This document shows positions 1 through 6,260 of a stretch of 63,456 nucleotides of DNA, piece after piece (the stretch's first letter is position 1; every line of letters starts with the position of its first letter). The DNA lies in the NCBI GenBank assembly GCA_016471375.1, contig WGLZ01000003.1, positions 1 to 63,456 of the forward strand. Reading direction: 5' to 3'. The notes under the pieces are model-generated. The model had not been told where the DNA came from and searched no databases. It was given only the letters and a program-made list of their open reading frames with translations. The position numbers and the translations under genes were made by a program. The DNA is from Cyanobacteria bacterium RI_101. Lineage in GTDB: Bacteria > Cyanobacteriota > Cyanobacteriia > Cyanobacteriales > Microcystaceae.

Positions 1-1
1 A

Positions 2-109
2 AAAATGGAGGGAATTAATAACAAAATTAAGGTGATTAAACGTCAAGCTTATGGCTTCACTAACTTTGAGCATCTACAGATGAGAATCTTCCTTGCCTTC
101 TCTCATTAG
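2..109 (+). CDS. ISL3-type transposase, C-terminal fragment (cut by window edge)
   Basis: An open frame enters from the left edge and stops at TAG 107-109. Its last 34 residues include the string IKVIKRQAYGFTNFEHLQMR, which resembles the C-terminal end of ISL3 (DDE domain) transposases, where a GINNKIK-IKR-AYGF block follows the last catalytic Glu. Only this tail is present; the rest of the element must lie to the left. A sequence reading GGCTCTCCGGGAATG on the minus strand follows at 126-140 and looks like the terminal inverted repeat. Recognition is from the tail motif alone, so the family call is good but not certain. Confidence 0.65.
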   Translation, partial: KMEGINNKIKVIKRQAYGFTNFEHLQMRIFLAFSH

Positions 110-125
110 TTTTGCTTATCAGCCT

Positions 126-140
126 CATTCCCGGAGAGCC
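126..140. mobile_element. Probable right inverted repeat of the ISL3-type element
   Basis: Read on the minus strand the segment begins GGCTCTCCGGGAATG; ISL3-family ends commonly begin GGCTCT or GGGTCT. It lies 17 bases after the transposase stop, the expected place for the right end. The dispersed repeat resumes directly after it, so the element seems to sit inside a repeat copy. The other end is outside the window. Confidence 0.5.
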
Positions 141-307
141 AACTCCGGCGCCGAAGCTGACGGGTTTTGTATTAACTTCTGCCAACCGGCGCTAGGGTTA
201 TAAAAACGGCGCTGGTCTTTCTGAAGTCGGCGCTTGAAAGCAACGCTCCAAGCAACCTCCGGCGCCGAGACGGCGAACTTTGTATTCACGTTTCAAGTCG
301 GCGCTGG
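141..307. repeat. Dispersed DUF2283-derived repeat, copy 1
   Basis: The copy contains the blocks shared by all copies: CTCCGGCGCCGAAGCTGAC, CCAACCGGCGCTAGGGTTA, AAAACGGCGCTGGTCTTTCT and a closing TTTCAAGTCGGCGCTGG. Read in frame, its first half gives GAEADGFCINFCQPAL, close to residues in the DUF2283 protein at 8551-8799. It fills the gap between the insertion-sequence end and the convergent DUF2283 gene. Confidence 0.75.
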
Positions 308-309
308 TT

Positions 310-513
310 TTAGGAAGTTACCAACAATTCAAGGGTCGTTGATGGGGGCGAGGGATAACGTTTAGAAGCATCTAAGATTTCGATACCTACGACATTACCT
401 TGGGGATCATAGTCGAAGATAATGCCAGTTTCCACCTCATCGCTTTCTTGAATCGGCGCTTCTGAGAGTAAGATTCTGAGAATATCGACTTCTGGGTCGT
501 AGTTAATTTTCAT
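310..513 (-). CDS. DUF2283 family protein, probable antitoxin
   Basis: A 67-residue protein starting MKINYDPEVDILRI with later EVETGIIFDYDPQGNVVGIE. This is the compact DUF2283 pattern (a YD-E-D-LYI strand followed by an acidic, Gly-Ile-rich segment ending in IEILDAS). The start ATG overlaps the stop of the upstream DUF4258 gene (ATGA, 510-513), so the two are translationally coupled. DUF2283 proteins are regularly paired with DUF4258 or RelE-like toxins, and the antitoxin role is inferred from that. Residues 55-67, rich in Pro, Ser and Thr, look like a flexible tail. Confidence 0.8.
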   Translation of the reverse strand: MKINYDPEVDILRILLSEAPIQESDEVETGIIFDYDPQGNVVGIEILDASKRYPSPPSTTLELLVTS

Positions 514-764
514 GAATTTCTCCAGTATTTTTGGATTTTTGAGGTTAAGTATAGAGTAATGATAGTTTTAGGCTCTGTCTGGGCGACAATAATCCTAAGT
601 AGATACTCTTTATTTTCCTTTAAAATAATAGATTGATAACACTTTCTTCCTTCTTTTTCATCGGTGATTTGTTGAGGAGAGTTTAAAGTTGTTTCAATTG
701 CCTCCAAGGAAATACATCGGCGTTGCATTTCTTCTTGAGCATGGCCAGTCATTATATACTTCAC
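510..764 (-). CDS. DUF4258 domain protein, probable toxin
   Basis: An 84-residue protein with the DUF4258 layout: an N-terminal TGHAQEEMQRRCIS helix (H-A-x-x-x-M-x-x-R-x-I), a central ILKENKEYLLRIIVA strand pair and a C-terminal TIITLYLTSKIQKYW. These proteins belong to the RelE/BECR-like fold and usually sit just upstream of a DUF2283 gene, as here with a 4-base overlap. The predicted role is an RNase-type toxin neutralised by DUF2283. The family H, R and Y positions appear present, so the toxin may be intact. Confidence 0.8.
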   Translation of the reverse strand: MKYIMTGHAQEEMQRRCISLEAIETTLNSPQQITDEKEGRKCYQSIILKENKEYLLRIIVAQTEPKTIITLYLTSKIQKYWRNS

Positions 765-895
765 TTTTTGGATTTTTAAGGTTGAGTGTTAAAGTCCATT
801 TCAATTCAGAATTTTACCCTATTATTATACTAGAGAAAGCGCCAGCTCCGTTAAAAATGTGATAACCCCGTCTCGACTCCTATTCAGACACCCCT

Positions 896-979
896 CAGCG
901 CCGCCTGAAACCAAAGCTCAAGACAACCTCCGGCGCCGAAGCTGAAAGGCTCTGTATTTATTTCCGCTAACCGGCGCTG
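896..979. repeat. Dispersed DUF2283-derived repeat, copy 2 (shorter)
   Basis: It starts CAGCGCCGCCTGAAACC, continues with CTCAAGACAACCTCCGGCGCC and ends CCGGCGCTGA. It lacks the GGTTA(C/T)AAAAACGGCGCTGG half present in other copies. It lies between the DUF4258 gene and MazE. The rest of the gap from 765 to 1068 shows only AT-rich promoter-like sequence. Confidence 0.7.
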
Positions 980-1020
980 ACAGGCTGTTATTATCTGAGC
1001 GTTTGGCTCTTGTTATCTAG

Positions 1021-1068
1021 GTATGACCAAGGTATAACTAAAGTAGAGAAACTTAAGCTAAGGTCATT
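1021..1068 (+). promoter_or_regulatory. Promoter and possible operator of mazEF
   Basis: An interrupted palindrome-like string, TATGACCAAGGTATA, lies at 1022-1036 and overlaps a -10-like TATAAC (1033-1038). A TTGTTA at 1011-1016 could serve as the -35. The half site ATGACC (1023-1028) is mirrored by GGTCAT (1062-1067) at the MazE start. Such sites fit autoregulation by a ribbon-helix-helix antitoxin. This is inference from layout only. Confidence 0.35.
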
Positions 1069-1305
1069 ATGAAAACTGCCATCTCACTCCCAGATCCAGT
1101 GTTTGAAGAAGCGGAAGCGATCGCTCAGCAGTTAGGTTTGTCCCGTAGCGAGTTTTATACAAGGGCGCTACAGGCATATTTGAAACGGTATAACCGAGAT
1201 CAAATCTTGCTCAAATTGAACGAAGTTTACGCTAGAGAGTCAACTGAACTTGATCCCGTGATGACAAAGATACAATTTATGTCTTTGCCCCGCGAGGATT
1301 GGTGA
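1069..1305 (+). CDS. mazE: Ribbon-helix-helix antitoxin, MazE-like
   Basis: A 78-residue protein beginning MKTAISLPDPVFEEAEAIA and continuing LGLSRSEFYTRAL. This is the CopG/ribbon-helix-helix DNA-binding pattern: a strand with alternating residues followed by an SRSE helix start. The C-terminal half, ending LPREDW, is the usual flexible toxin-wrapping tail. Its stop TGA (1303-1305) overlaps the ATG of the MazF gene. It should bind its own promoter and neutralise MazF. It contains one of only two HIP1 octamers noticed in the window (about 1117), which hints that the cassette came from a HIP1-rich genome. Confidence 0.85.
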   Translation: MKTAISLPDPVFEEAEAIAQQLGLSRSEFYTRALQAYLKRYNRDQILLKLNEVYARESTELDPVMTKIQFMSLPREDW

Positions 1306-1652
1306 TGTATCGAGGAGAAATTTGGTGGGCGAATCTACCCGATCCAGTGGGTTCGGAACCCGGATATCGCCGCCCAGTCTTGGTCATTCAAGATGACACT
1401 TTTACTCAGAGCCGCATTAGCACAGTGATCGTCGCCATTATCACTTCCAATCTTCAGTTAGCGGAAGCGCCGGGTAATGTTCTCCTACCTCGCGAGGGAT
1501 CGGGTTTGTCAAAGGAGTCTGTTATCAACGTCTCTCAGATCTTGACGATTGATAAGACATTTTTAGTTGAACGTATCGGTTCTATCCCTGACTACTTGCA
1601 GGAGGAGATCGATGAGGGATTGCGAATGGTTTTGTATCTCCAGCAACTCTAG
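1305..1652 (+). CDS. mazF: MazF/PemK family endoribonuclease toxin
   Basis: A 115-residue protein starting MYRGEIWWANLPDPVGSEPG, followed by RRPVLVIQDD and later GSGLSKESVINVSQILTIDK. These are the hallmark MazF segments: RG-I(W)-A-LDP--GSE, RPV-ViQ and GL-k-S-(v)--Q. MazF toxins cut mRNA at short sites. The ATG at 1305 overlaps the MazE stop (TGATG). The frame can also be opened at TTG 1299 or GTG 1302, but the overlapping ATG matches family N-termini best. All key segments are intact, so an active toxin is likely. Confidence 0.9.
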   Translation: MYRGEIWWANLPDPVGSEPGYRRPVLVIQDDTFTQSRISTVIVAIITSNLQLAEAPGNVLLPREGSGLSKESVINVSQILTIDKTFLVERIGSIPDYLQEEIDEGLRMVLYLQQL

Positions 1653-1675
1653 TTAATTCAAAAGAACTATGCAGA

Positions 1676-1782
1676 GCCGCCTGAAACCAACGCTCAAGGC
1701 AACCTCCGGCGCCGGCGCCGAGGCTGACGGGTTTTGTATCTATTTCCGCTAACTGGCGCTAGGGTTACAAAAACGGCGCTGG
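1676..1782. repeat. Dispersed DUF2283-derived repeat, copy 3
   Basis: It runs from GCCGCCTGAAACC to AAAACGGCGCTGG in the order seen in the other copies. It differs by a local duplication: GGCGCC occurs twice in a row near 1709-1720 where other copies have one. It fills the gap between mazF and the VapB-like gene. Confidence 0.7.
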
Positions 1783-1845
1783 CTACATCTCTGTGTGCGA
1801 TTTGCTATCTTAATATAATATCCTTGTTTAACCTTGGCGCCAATT

Positions 1846-2064
1846 ATGGAAACCATTAAAACACAAGCAGTCATTAGCGACGAGCGCCGTCTTTCTGTCC
1901 AACTCTCCCAGGAATTACCCACTGGGGATTATGACGTTTGGATCACCCTGACCCCCAAGAGTGTCAACGAAGCCAAAACTTATCCTCTGCGGGGATTACC
2001 GGTTATGATCAGTGAAGATTTTGATGATCCGATGCCAGATCTTTGGGACGCCTTATCGTCATGA
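1846..2064 (+). CDS. VapB-like antitoxin partner of a broken PIN toxin
   Basis: A 72-residue acidic protein from ATG 1846, with METIKTQAVISDERRLSVQL and a C-terminal FDDPMPDLWDALSS. The N-terminus resembles a small dimerisation/DNA-binding strand set and the acidic tail resembles the toxin-binding part of VapB-type antitoxins. An in-frame TTG at 1834 would add four residues but is less likely. Its stop overlaps an ATG (ATGA at 2061-2064) that begins a PIN-domain frame, which is the main reason for calling it an antitoxin. No specific antitoxin family was recognised beyond that. Confidence 0.6.
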   Translation: METIKTQAVISDERRLSVQLSQELPTGDYDVWITLTPKSVNEAKTYPLRGLPVMISEDFDDPMPDLWDALSS

Positions 2065-2219
2065 TTTTACTGGATACTCATGTTTAGCTTTGGCTCCTGC
2101 ATAACCCATTGAACTTGTCTCCCTCCGCTCAAGTTCTGATCACTGAAATGGCGATCGCCAGTTTTTTAGACACAGAGGCATTAAGTTTTGCCGACTGTAA
2201 GCCGGGGCGGGGTCAATAG
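2061..2219 (+). pseudogene. VapC-like PIN toxin, broken by a stop codon and truncated
   Basis: From ATG 2061 the frame reads MILLDTHV and then hits TAG at 2085-2087. Reading through, it continues LWLLHNPLNLSP. PIN toxins begin MILLDTHVWLWWL, so a Trp TGG seems to have become TAG. The first catalytic Asp (LDTH) is present. The frame continues only to TAG 2217, about 53 codons against roughly 125-135 for a full VapC, and the part holding the other acidic residues is missing. A HIP1 octamer lies at about 2151. The antitoxin upstream is intact, so the pair has probably lost toxicity. Confidence 0.75.
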
Positions 2220-2262
2220 CGCCGATAATAGTGAATTTTAATATGAATCAATGTTGCTGGAC
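2217..2262. repeat. Short DUF2283-gene-like fragment
   Basis: The string AGCGCCGATAATAGTGAA at about 2218-2235 closely matches AGCGCCGATGATAGCGAA inside the DUF2283 gene at about 8698-8715. A similar CTGGACTGGACGGCG segment near 2258 also recurs at the end of that gene (about 8795-8810). It looks like a second, different scrap of a DUF2283 locus. The match is short and was judged by eye. Confidence 0.4.
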
Positions 2263-2357
2263 TGGACGGCGCCGGGAGGGTCAGGTCTACGCTATTTTGT
2301 AGTAAACTTTAATCTTTATCCATAAACTAGCGCCGTATTCTAGGAAGCGCCGAGATC

Positions 2358-3014
2358 ATGACCATTGCTTTCCCCGAATTTGCCGACAACCAAGAGAACC
2401 GCTGTCCCGTTGCCCTGGTTCTCGATACCTCCGGCTCCATGCAAGGCGCGCCGATCCAAGCCTTAAACCAAGGCATCGAAACCTTTAAGCAGGATGTCCT
2501 CCGGGACGTGCAGGCGACCCTCAGCCTAGAAACGGCCATTGTGGCCTTTGGCAAAGACGGCGCTCGGAAAATTCAGGATTTTGTCGGCATTGACGGTTTT
2601 CAGCCCCCGGCGCTGGCGGCGGATGGTTTGACGCCGATGGGGGAAGCGGTTAATTTGGCGCTGGATCTGCTGGAGGCCCGCAAGGCGGCCTATAAGAGTA
2701 ACGGAGTGTACTACTATCGCCCGTGGTTAATCTTGATCACCGACGGAGCGCCGACGGATGATTGGCGCGGCGCCGCCCAACGTCTTCAGCAGGCGGAAAA
2801 GGATAATCGAGTCATCGCCCTAGCGGTGGCGGTGCAGGGCGCTAACGCGGAGGTTCTGCGGCAGTTTTCCCAGCGTCCTCCCGTGGCTCTTAACGGTCTA
2901 GATTTCCGGGATCTTTTCCTGTGGTTGAGTAATTCGATGAAGCGGGTCTCGGCGGGCAAGGTGGGGGAAGCGGTGGCGCTACCGCCGATGAATTGGGGTC
3001 AGATTGTCAGTTGA
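2358..3014 (+). CDS. VWA domain protein, TerY-like
   Basis: A 218-residue protein that is essentially one von Willebrand factor A domain. The metal-binding motif is complete: VLDTSGSM (residues 21-28), the Thr in GLTPMGEAVN and the Asp in LILITDGAPTDDW. Small single-domain proteins of this kind are TerY, a partner of a dedicated protein kinase and a PP2C phosphatase in tellurite/stress phosphorylation modules. Here a kinase of the matching type lies 0.9 kb downstream on the same strand, separated by two small genes. No PP2C gene is visible nearby. It has no signal peptide, so a cytoplasmic metal-dependent binding role is inferred. Confidence 0.8.
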   Translation: MTIAFPEFADNQENRCPVALVLDTSGSMQGAPIQALNQGIETFKQDVLRDVQATLSLETAIVAFGKDGARKIQDFVGIDGFQPPALAADGLTPMGEAVNLALDLLEARKAAYKSNGVYYYRPWLILITDGAPTDDWRGAAQRLQQAEKDNRVIALAVAVQGANAEVLRQFSQRPPVALNGLDFRDLFLWLSNSMKRVSAGKVGEAVALPPMNWGQIVS

Positions 3015-3019
3015 GAGAA

Positions 3020-3080
3020 CTTGACCACCCCGCCCCTTCGGGCCTTCGGGGCCCTCCTCCACGGGAGGGGAATCGGAAAC
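3020..3080. repeat. Cyanobacterial palindromic intergenic repeat
   Basis: A GC-rich segment with a CCCCGCCCCTTCGGG core and CTCCTCCACGGGAGGGGAA forms nested hairpins. Reversed relatives occur at about 42795-42840 (TCCCATGGAGGGGTG) and 19898-19955 (TCCTGTGGAGGGGTG). It could act as a terminator after the VWA gene, but there is no T run. Confidence 0.5.
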
Positions 3081-3193
3081 CGCAGATTTTATTCAATGGG
3101 AGTGAGCCAAGCACCCGGCGCTCTCCCTCTCTCAATCTCTAAGTTGAGTGATAAGGTATGATCAAGGAAATCTAGCTAAAGATTCAATCGGCG

Positions 3194-3394
3194 ATGTCAA
3201 GCAACGACCAAGAACAAAAATTAAATCAAAATGAATTGGTCGTTTCAGTACTAAAAGCCCATTGCAAGACCGAAGATCCTGATTTGAGACTGTTTCGCGG
3301 TCACAAGGGAATTATCAGCGTCGATCTCAACAAAGCCCGACGAGCCATCCGGCAAACCTTAGAAAAAAATTCGGCTTTCTTTGGCGGTGACTGA
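3194..3394 (+). CDS. Small hypothetical protein
   Basis: A 66-residue hydrophilic protein starting MSSNDQEQKLNQNELVV, with DLRLFRGHKGIISVDLNKARR in the middle. I do not recognise the family. It has its own upstream region: the string AGGTATGATCAAGG at about 3154-3167 resembles the AGGTATGACCAAGG stretch before mazE. It lies between the VWA gene and the orphan antitoxin and may be an accessory of the module or an unrelated cassette. Ordinary codon use and a clean ATG support it as a gene. Confidence 0.45.
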   Translation: MSSNDQEQKLNQNELVVSVLKAHCKTEDPDLRLFRGHKGIISVDLNKARRAIRQTLEKNSAFFGGD

Positions 3395-3449
3395 CAAATC
3401 TGAGACTCCCGTCTATAGTTTTGCTTAATCTCCTAGGACTTTAAATGCG

Positions 3450-3674
3450 ATGGATAGTCTTTTACTCAAAGAAGAAGCTCTCAAGCTCTCGCCCTTCGAG
3501 AAAGCTCAGCTTATCGATGCCCTTTGGCAGAGTCTGGAGTCTCCTGAGCGGGAAAGTGTCGATCAAGCTTGGCTTCAGGAATCTCAGGATCGTCTTAGCG
3601 CCTATCGAAGGGGTCAAATTCAGGCGGTCGATGGCGCCGGCGCTCTCTCAGAGTTGAAGGAAAGATTTTTATAG
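3450..3674 (+). CDS. PF09720-type addiction module antitoxin, apparently orphan
   Basis: A 74-residue protein starting MDSLLLKEEALKLSPFEKAQ and continuing LIDALWQSLESPERESVDQAW. This is the pattern of the 'putative addiction module component' family: an A-L-LSP-ER-eL-d-LW-SL core followed by W--E---R-----G. These are normally followed at once by a ParE/RelE-like toxin. Here the next 200 bases hold only palindromic repeat sequence and then the kinase gene, so the toxin is missing. It may be a leftover or may act in trans. Confidence 0.8.
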   Translation: MDSLLLKEEALKLSPFEKAQLIDALWQSLESPERESVDQAWLQESQDRLSAYRRGQIQAVDGAGALSELKERFL

Positions 3675-3694
3675 TTCTCATCATTTTCATTTCG

Positions 3695-3825
3695 TAACTC
3701 CCCCTCTTGGGAGGTGGGTTATGATCGCGTGAGTTAACCCGTCGTTCGATTGAGAAGTTCAGCTCTTCGGCAAGTTCCGAACCCACCCCTAACCCCTCCG
3801 AGGAGGGGAACCGGAAGCTATGGTA
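3695..3825. repeat. Inverted intergenic repeat (CCCCTCTTGGGAGG type)
   Basis: The strings CCCCCTCTTGGGAGGTGGGTT (about 3702-3722) and AACCCACCCCTAACCCCTCC (about 3779-3800) form an imperfect long hairpin in front of the kinase gene. A related string occurs at about 45697-45713. It is probably a mobile palindromic repeat rather than a dedicated regulatory site. Confidence 0.5.
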
Positions 3826-3876
3826 TAAAAAAGTTAGTGTTCCGACTCCTGAGAGGTTGGACGCTTTGAAGGGAGT

Positions 3877-5823
3877 ATGGTTGCCTACCGCAGTCGTCGT
3901 GATGGACAATGGATTACCCTCACCCAGGAGCTTGCCCATAGCGGGGAGGCGAAGGTCTGGCGGGTGGATCGGCCCGGCTTTTTGGCGAAAATTTACCATG
4001 ATCCCCACAATGAGCGGGTTCAAAAGCTGGAGGCGATGGTCTTAAACGCGCCGTCTGACCCCAACGCTCATCAGGGGCACATTTCCTTTGCCTGGCCCGA
4101 CGCGATTTTAGAGGAGAGCGGGGGAGACGTCGTCGGGTTTTTGATGCCGGAGGTGACGGGCGGAGAGGAGTTGATCAAGCTCTGCACCTTTAAGGCGCGG
4201 CAACTGCACAAGATACCGACAAACTGGTATTTCCTCCACGTGACGGCCCGCAATATCGCCGGGATTATCCAAGCGATCCACGATAAGGGCTATGTGTTGG
4301 GGGATATTAAACTGCAAAATATCCTCGTCAATAATCGGGCCCTGCCCACCATCATCGACACGGATTCCTTTCAGGTGCGGGATCTGCAAGCGGGGCGGGT
4401 TTTTCGCTGTTTGGTGGGGTCGGAGGGTTTTACGCCGCCGGAGTTGCTCGGCGCCGATTTTGCCCAGGTCACCCAGACGGAAATCCACGACCGTTTTCGC
4501 CTCGGCGTGGTGGTTTATTATCTCCTCTTCGGCGGCCCGCCTTTTCGGGGCATTTGGCGCGGCGCCGGCGATCCGCCGGAGGTCGCGGAGCTAATCCGCC
4601 GGGGTTATTGGCCCTTTGGCGTCAACAGTCCTCTGCAACCGAGCCAGACCACGATTCCCCTCGATGTTCTTCACCCCGACCTGTCGGCGCTGTTCTTGCG
4701 TTGCTTTAATGAGGGTCATGGCAATCCCCTCCGCCGACCCACGGCCCGGGAATGGGCATCGGTGTTAGATCGAGCCTTTAGGATCTTGGCTCCCTGTCAA
4801 ACAGTCGATAGTCATTTTTATTTTCCCAGTTCAGGTTATTGCTATTGGTGTGAAAGAATTAAAAAAATTTCAATAGATATTTTTCCAGGAAATCCTGTTA
4901 AAATTCAGACTACAGAGCCGGTAAAAACTCCAAGTAAAAAAAGTAAAATTCTTCGTCTCTTTTGGAATGGCACAAAATGGGAAAAAGTTGAAGATAAAGC
5001 TAAAGTCATCGAAACATTTCCTAAAAATTTAAGCTCGGTTTCTGCTAAAAAAACGCCGATTCAAAAAGCTTTTAACAAAGTAAATAAAGTCCCGCCTCAA
5101 GCTTCTCCAACAATTCATAAAACTACTCAAAATTCTTCTAAAGTCACCAGTAACTATCTTGAGCAATTGCCAAATGGCACTGAATTAGAAATGGTTCCTA
5201 TTCCTGCTGGATGGTTTTTGATAATGCCTCAAAAAAAGGTGACACTTAAAAAATTTTATATGGGAAAATATCTTGTGACTCATGGACAGTGGCAAGCCAT
5301 TATGGGAAATAATCAATTCTATTTTGATATCAATGCTCAAAATCCAGTTGAGCGAGTCAGTTGGAACGACTGTCAAATATTTTGTAAAAAACTCAGTGCT
5401 TTAACTGGAAAAATATATCGCCTTCCTAGCGAAACAGAATGGGAATATGCTTGCAGATCAGGCACAACAACTCGCTATTTCTTTGGAAATAACATGGAAC
5501 AACTAGTAAACTATGCTTGGTACGGCAGAAACTCGGGACGAAAAACTCATTCTGTAGGACAGAAAAAACCGAATCTCTGGGGACTCTATGATATGCACGG
5601 TAACCTCTGGGAATGGTGTGAGGATAGCTGGCATGGTACATACAATGGTTCTCCAACGGATGGGAGTGCTTGGGTTGACAATCAGTGTCAAAGTGACTTA
5701 AGAGTTCTCCGGGGCGGAGCTTGGAGTAGCCACCCTACCAACTGTCACTCATCTAGTCGTCACTACGACAGTCTTTACCACACTAGTCGTATGTATGGCT
5801 TTCGACTAGTTTTGGAGTTTTAA
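3877..5823 (+). CDS. TerY-associated protein kinase fused to an FGE-like C-type lectin domain; candidate diversified protein
   Basis: A 648-residue fusion. Residues 1-290 form a Ser/Thr kinase: Lys38 in LAKIY, catalytic loop LGDIKLQN (D143, K145, N148) and metal-binding D161 in IDTDSF. A YCYWCER motif (about 312-318) follows, typical of kinases paired with TerY. A Lys/Thr/Pro-rich linker spans about 320-430. Residues 435-648 match the formylglycine-generating-enzyme/sulfatase-modifying fold: LPSETEWEYACRSG, GLYDMHGNLWEWCED, RVLRGGAW and a final GFRLV. Codons from S617 to Y637 are almost all NNY types (AGT, CAC, TAC, GAC, ACT), as in variable regions of diversity-generating retroelements. Base composition drops sharply to AT-rich after about 4795, at the kinase/linker border, suggesting a domain gained by fusion. 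The domain is probably for ligand binding rather than enzymatic. It likely acts with the VWA protein at 2358-3014. Confidence 0.85.
   Translation: MVAYRSRRDGQWITLTQELAHSGEAKVWRVDRPGFLAKIYHDPHNERVQKLEAMVLNAPSDPNAHQGHISFAWPDAILEESGGDVVGFLMPEVTGGEELIKLCTFKARQLHKIPTNWYFLHVTARNIAGIIQAIHDKGYVLGDIKLQNILVNNRALPTIIDTDSFQVRDLQAGRVFRCLVGSEGFTPPELLGADFAQVTQTEIHDRFRLGVVVYYLLFGGPPFRGIWRGAGDPPEVAELIRRGYWPFGVNSPLQPSQTTIPLDVLHPDLSALFLRCFNEGHGNPLRRPTAREWASVLDRAFRILAPCQTVDSHFYFPSSGYCYWCERIKKISIDIFPGNPVKIQTTEPVKTPSKKSKILRLFWNGTKWEKVEDKAKVIETFPKNLSSVSAKKTPIQKAFNKVNKVPPQASPTIHKTTQNSSKVTSNYLEQLPNGTELEMVPIPAGWFLIMPQKKVTLKKFYMGKYLVTHGQWQAIMGNNQFYFDINAQNPVERVSWNDCQIFCKKLSALTGKIYRLPSETEWEYACRSGTTTRYFFGNNMEQLVNYAWYGRNSGRKTHSVGQKKPNLWGLYDMHGNLWEWCEDSWHGTYNGSPTDGSAWVDNQCQSDLRVLRGGAWSSHPTNCHSSSRHYDSLYHTSRMYGFRLVLEF
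5701..5810 (+). other. Candidate diversity-generating retroelement variable region
   Basis: The last codons of the FGE-like domain run from the conserved RVLRGGAW to GFRL. Between them stand S, S, H, T, N, H, H, Y, D, S, Y, H, T, S and Y, nearly all encoded by AGT/AGC, CAC, ACC/ACT, AAC, TAC/TAT or GAC. Each is reachable from AAC or AAT by changing only adenines, while invariant C, R, G and F codons stay fixed. That is the signature of adenine-directed mutagenesis. No reverse transcriptase or template repeat is in the window. Confidence 0.5.
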
Positions 5824-5897
5824 AAAACTAGGGGTTCGTAAATCTTTCTCCCCCTTTTCGTAAATATTTATTACTGTTTAGGTTCAGATTAGAGAAT

Positions 5898-6060
5898 CGG
5901 CGCTAGGGTTACAAAAACGGCACTGGTCTTTCTGAGGCCGGCGCCTGAAACCAACGCTCCAAACAAACTCTGATGCCGAAGCCGAATGGCTTGGTATTTA
6001 TTTCTGCCAACCGGCGCTAGGGTTATAAAAACGGCGCTGGTCTTTCTGAGGCCGGCGCTG
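5898..6060. repeat. Dispersed DUF2283-derived repeat, copy 4 (long)
   Basis: It contains two CGGCGCTAGGGTTA(C/T)AAAAACGGC units flanking one diverged GATGCCGAAGCCGAATGG unit. It is longer than the other copies, as if one and a half repeats were joined. It fills most of the gap 5824-6260; the remaining sequence upstream of the ATPase gene is AT-rich with no clear gene. Confidence 0.7.
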
Positions 6061-6260
6061 TATCCTAGTCAGAGAAGATCGTTGACAGTCCCCCAGCTGT
6101 CTCCGGCGCTTTGCCCTCCCCGAGAAACCCTATTTTGAGTTGCTGGCTCAGTGCAAAAATGCAGAATCCGCTAGCAATGCCAATGAATTATAAAATATTA
6201 CAATCTTTTTGTTTTCAAGCTTTAATCTTGTAAATTAATTAAAGAAACCATAAAAAACAT

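Noticed and set aside
3445-3657. Open frame overlapping the PF09720 antitoxin
   Set aside because: It is in another frame of a clearly recognised gene and encodes a low-complexity Ser/Arg/Lys-rich string.
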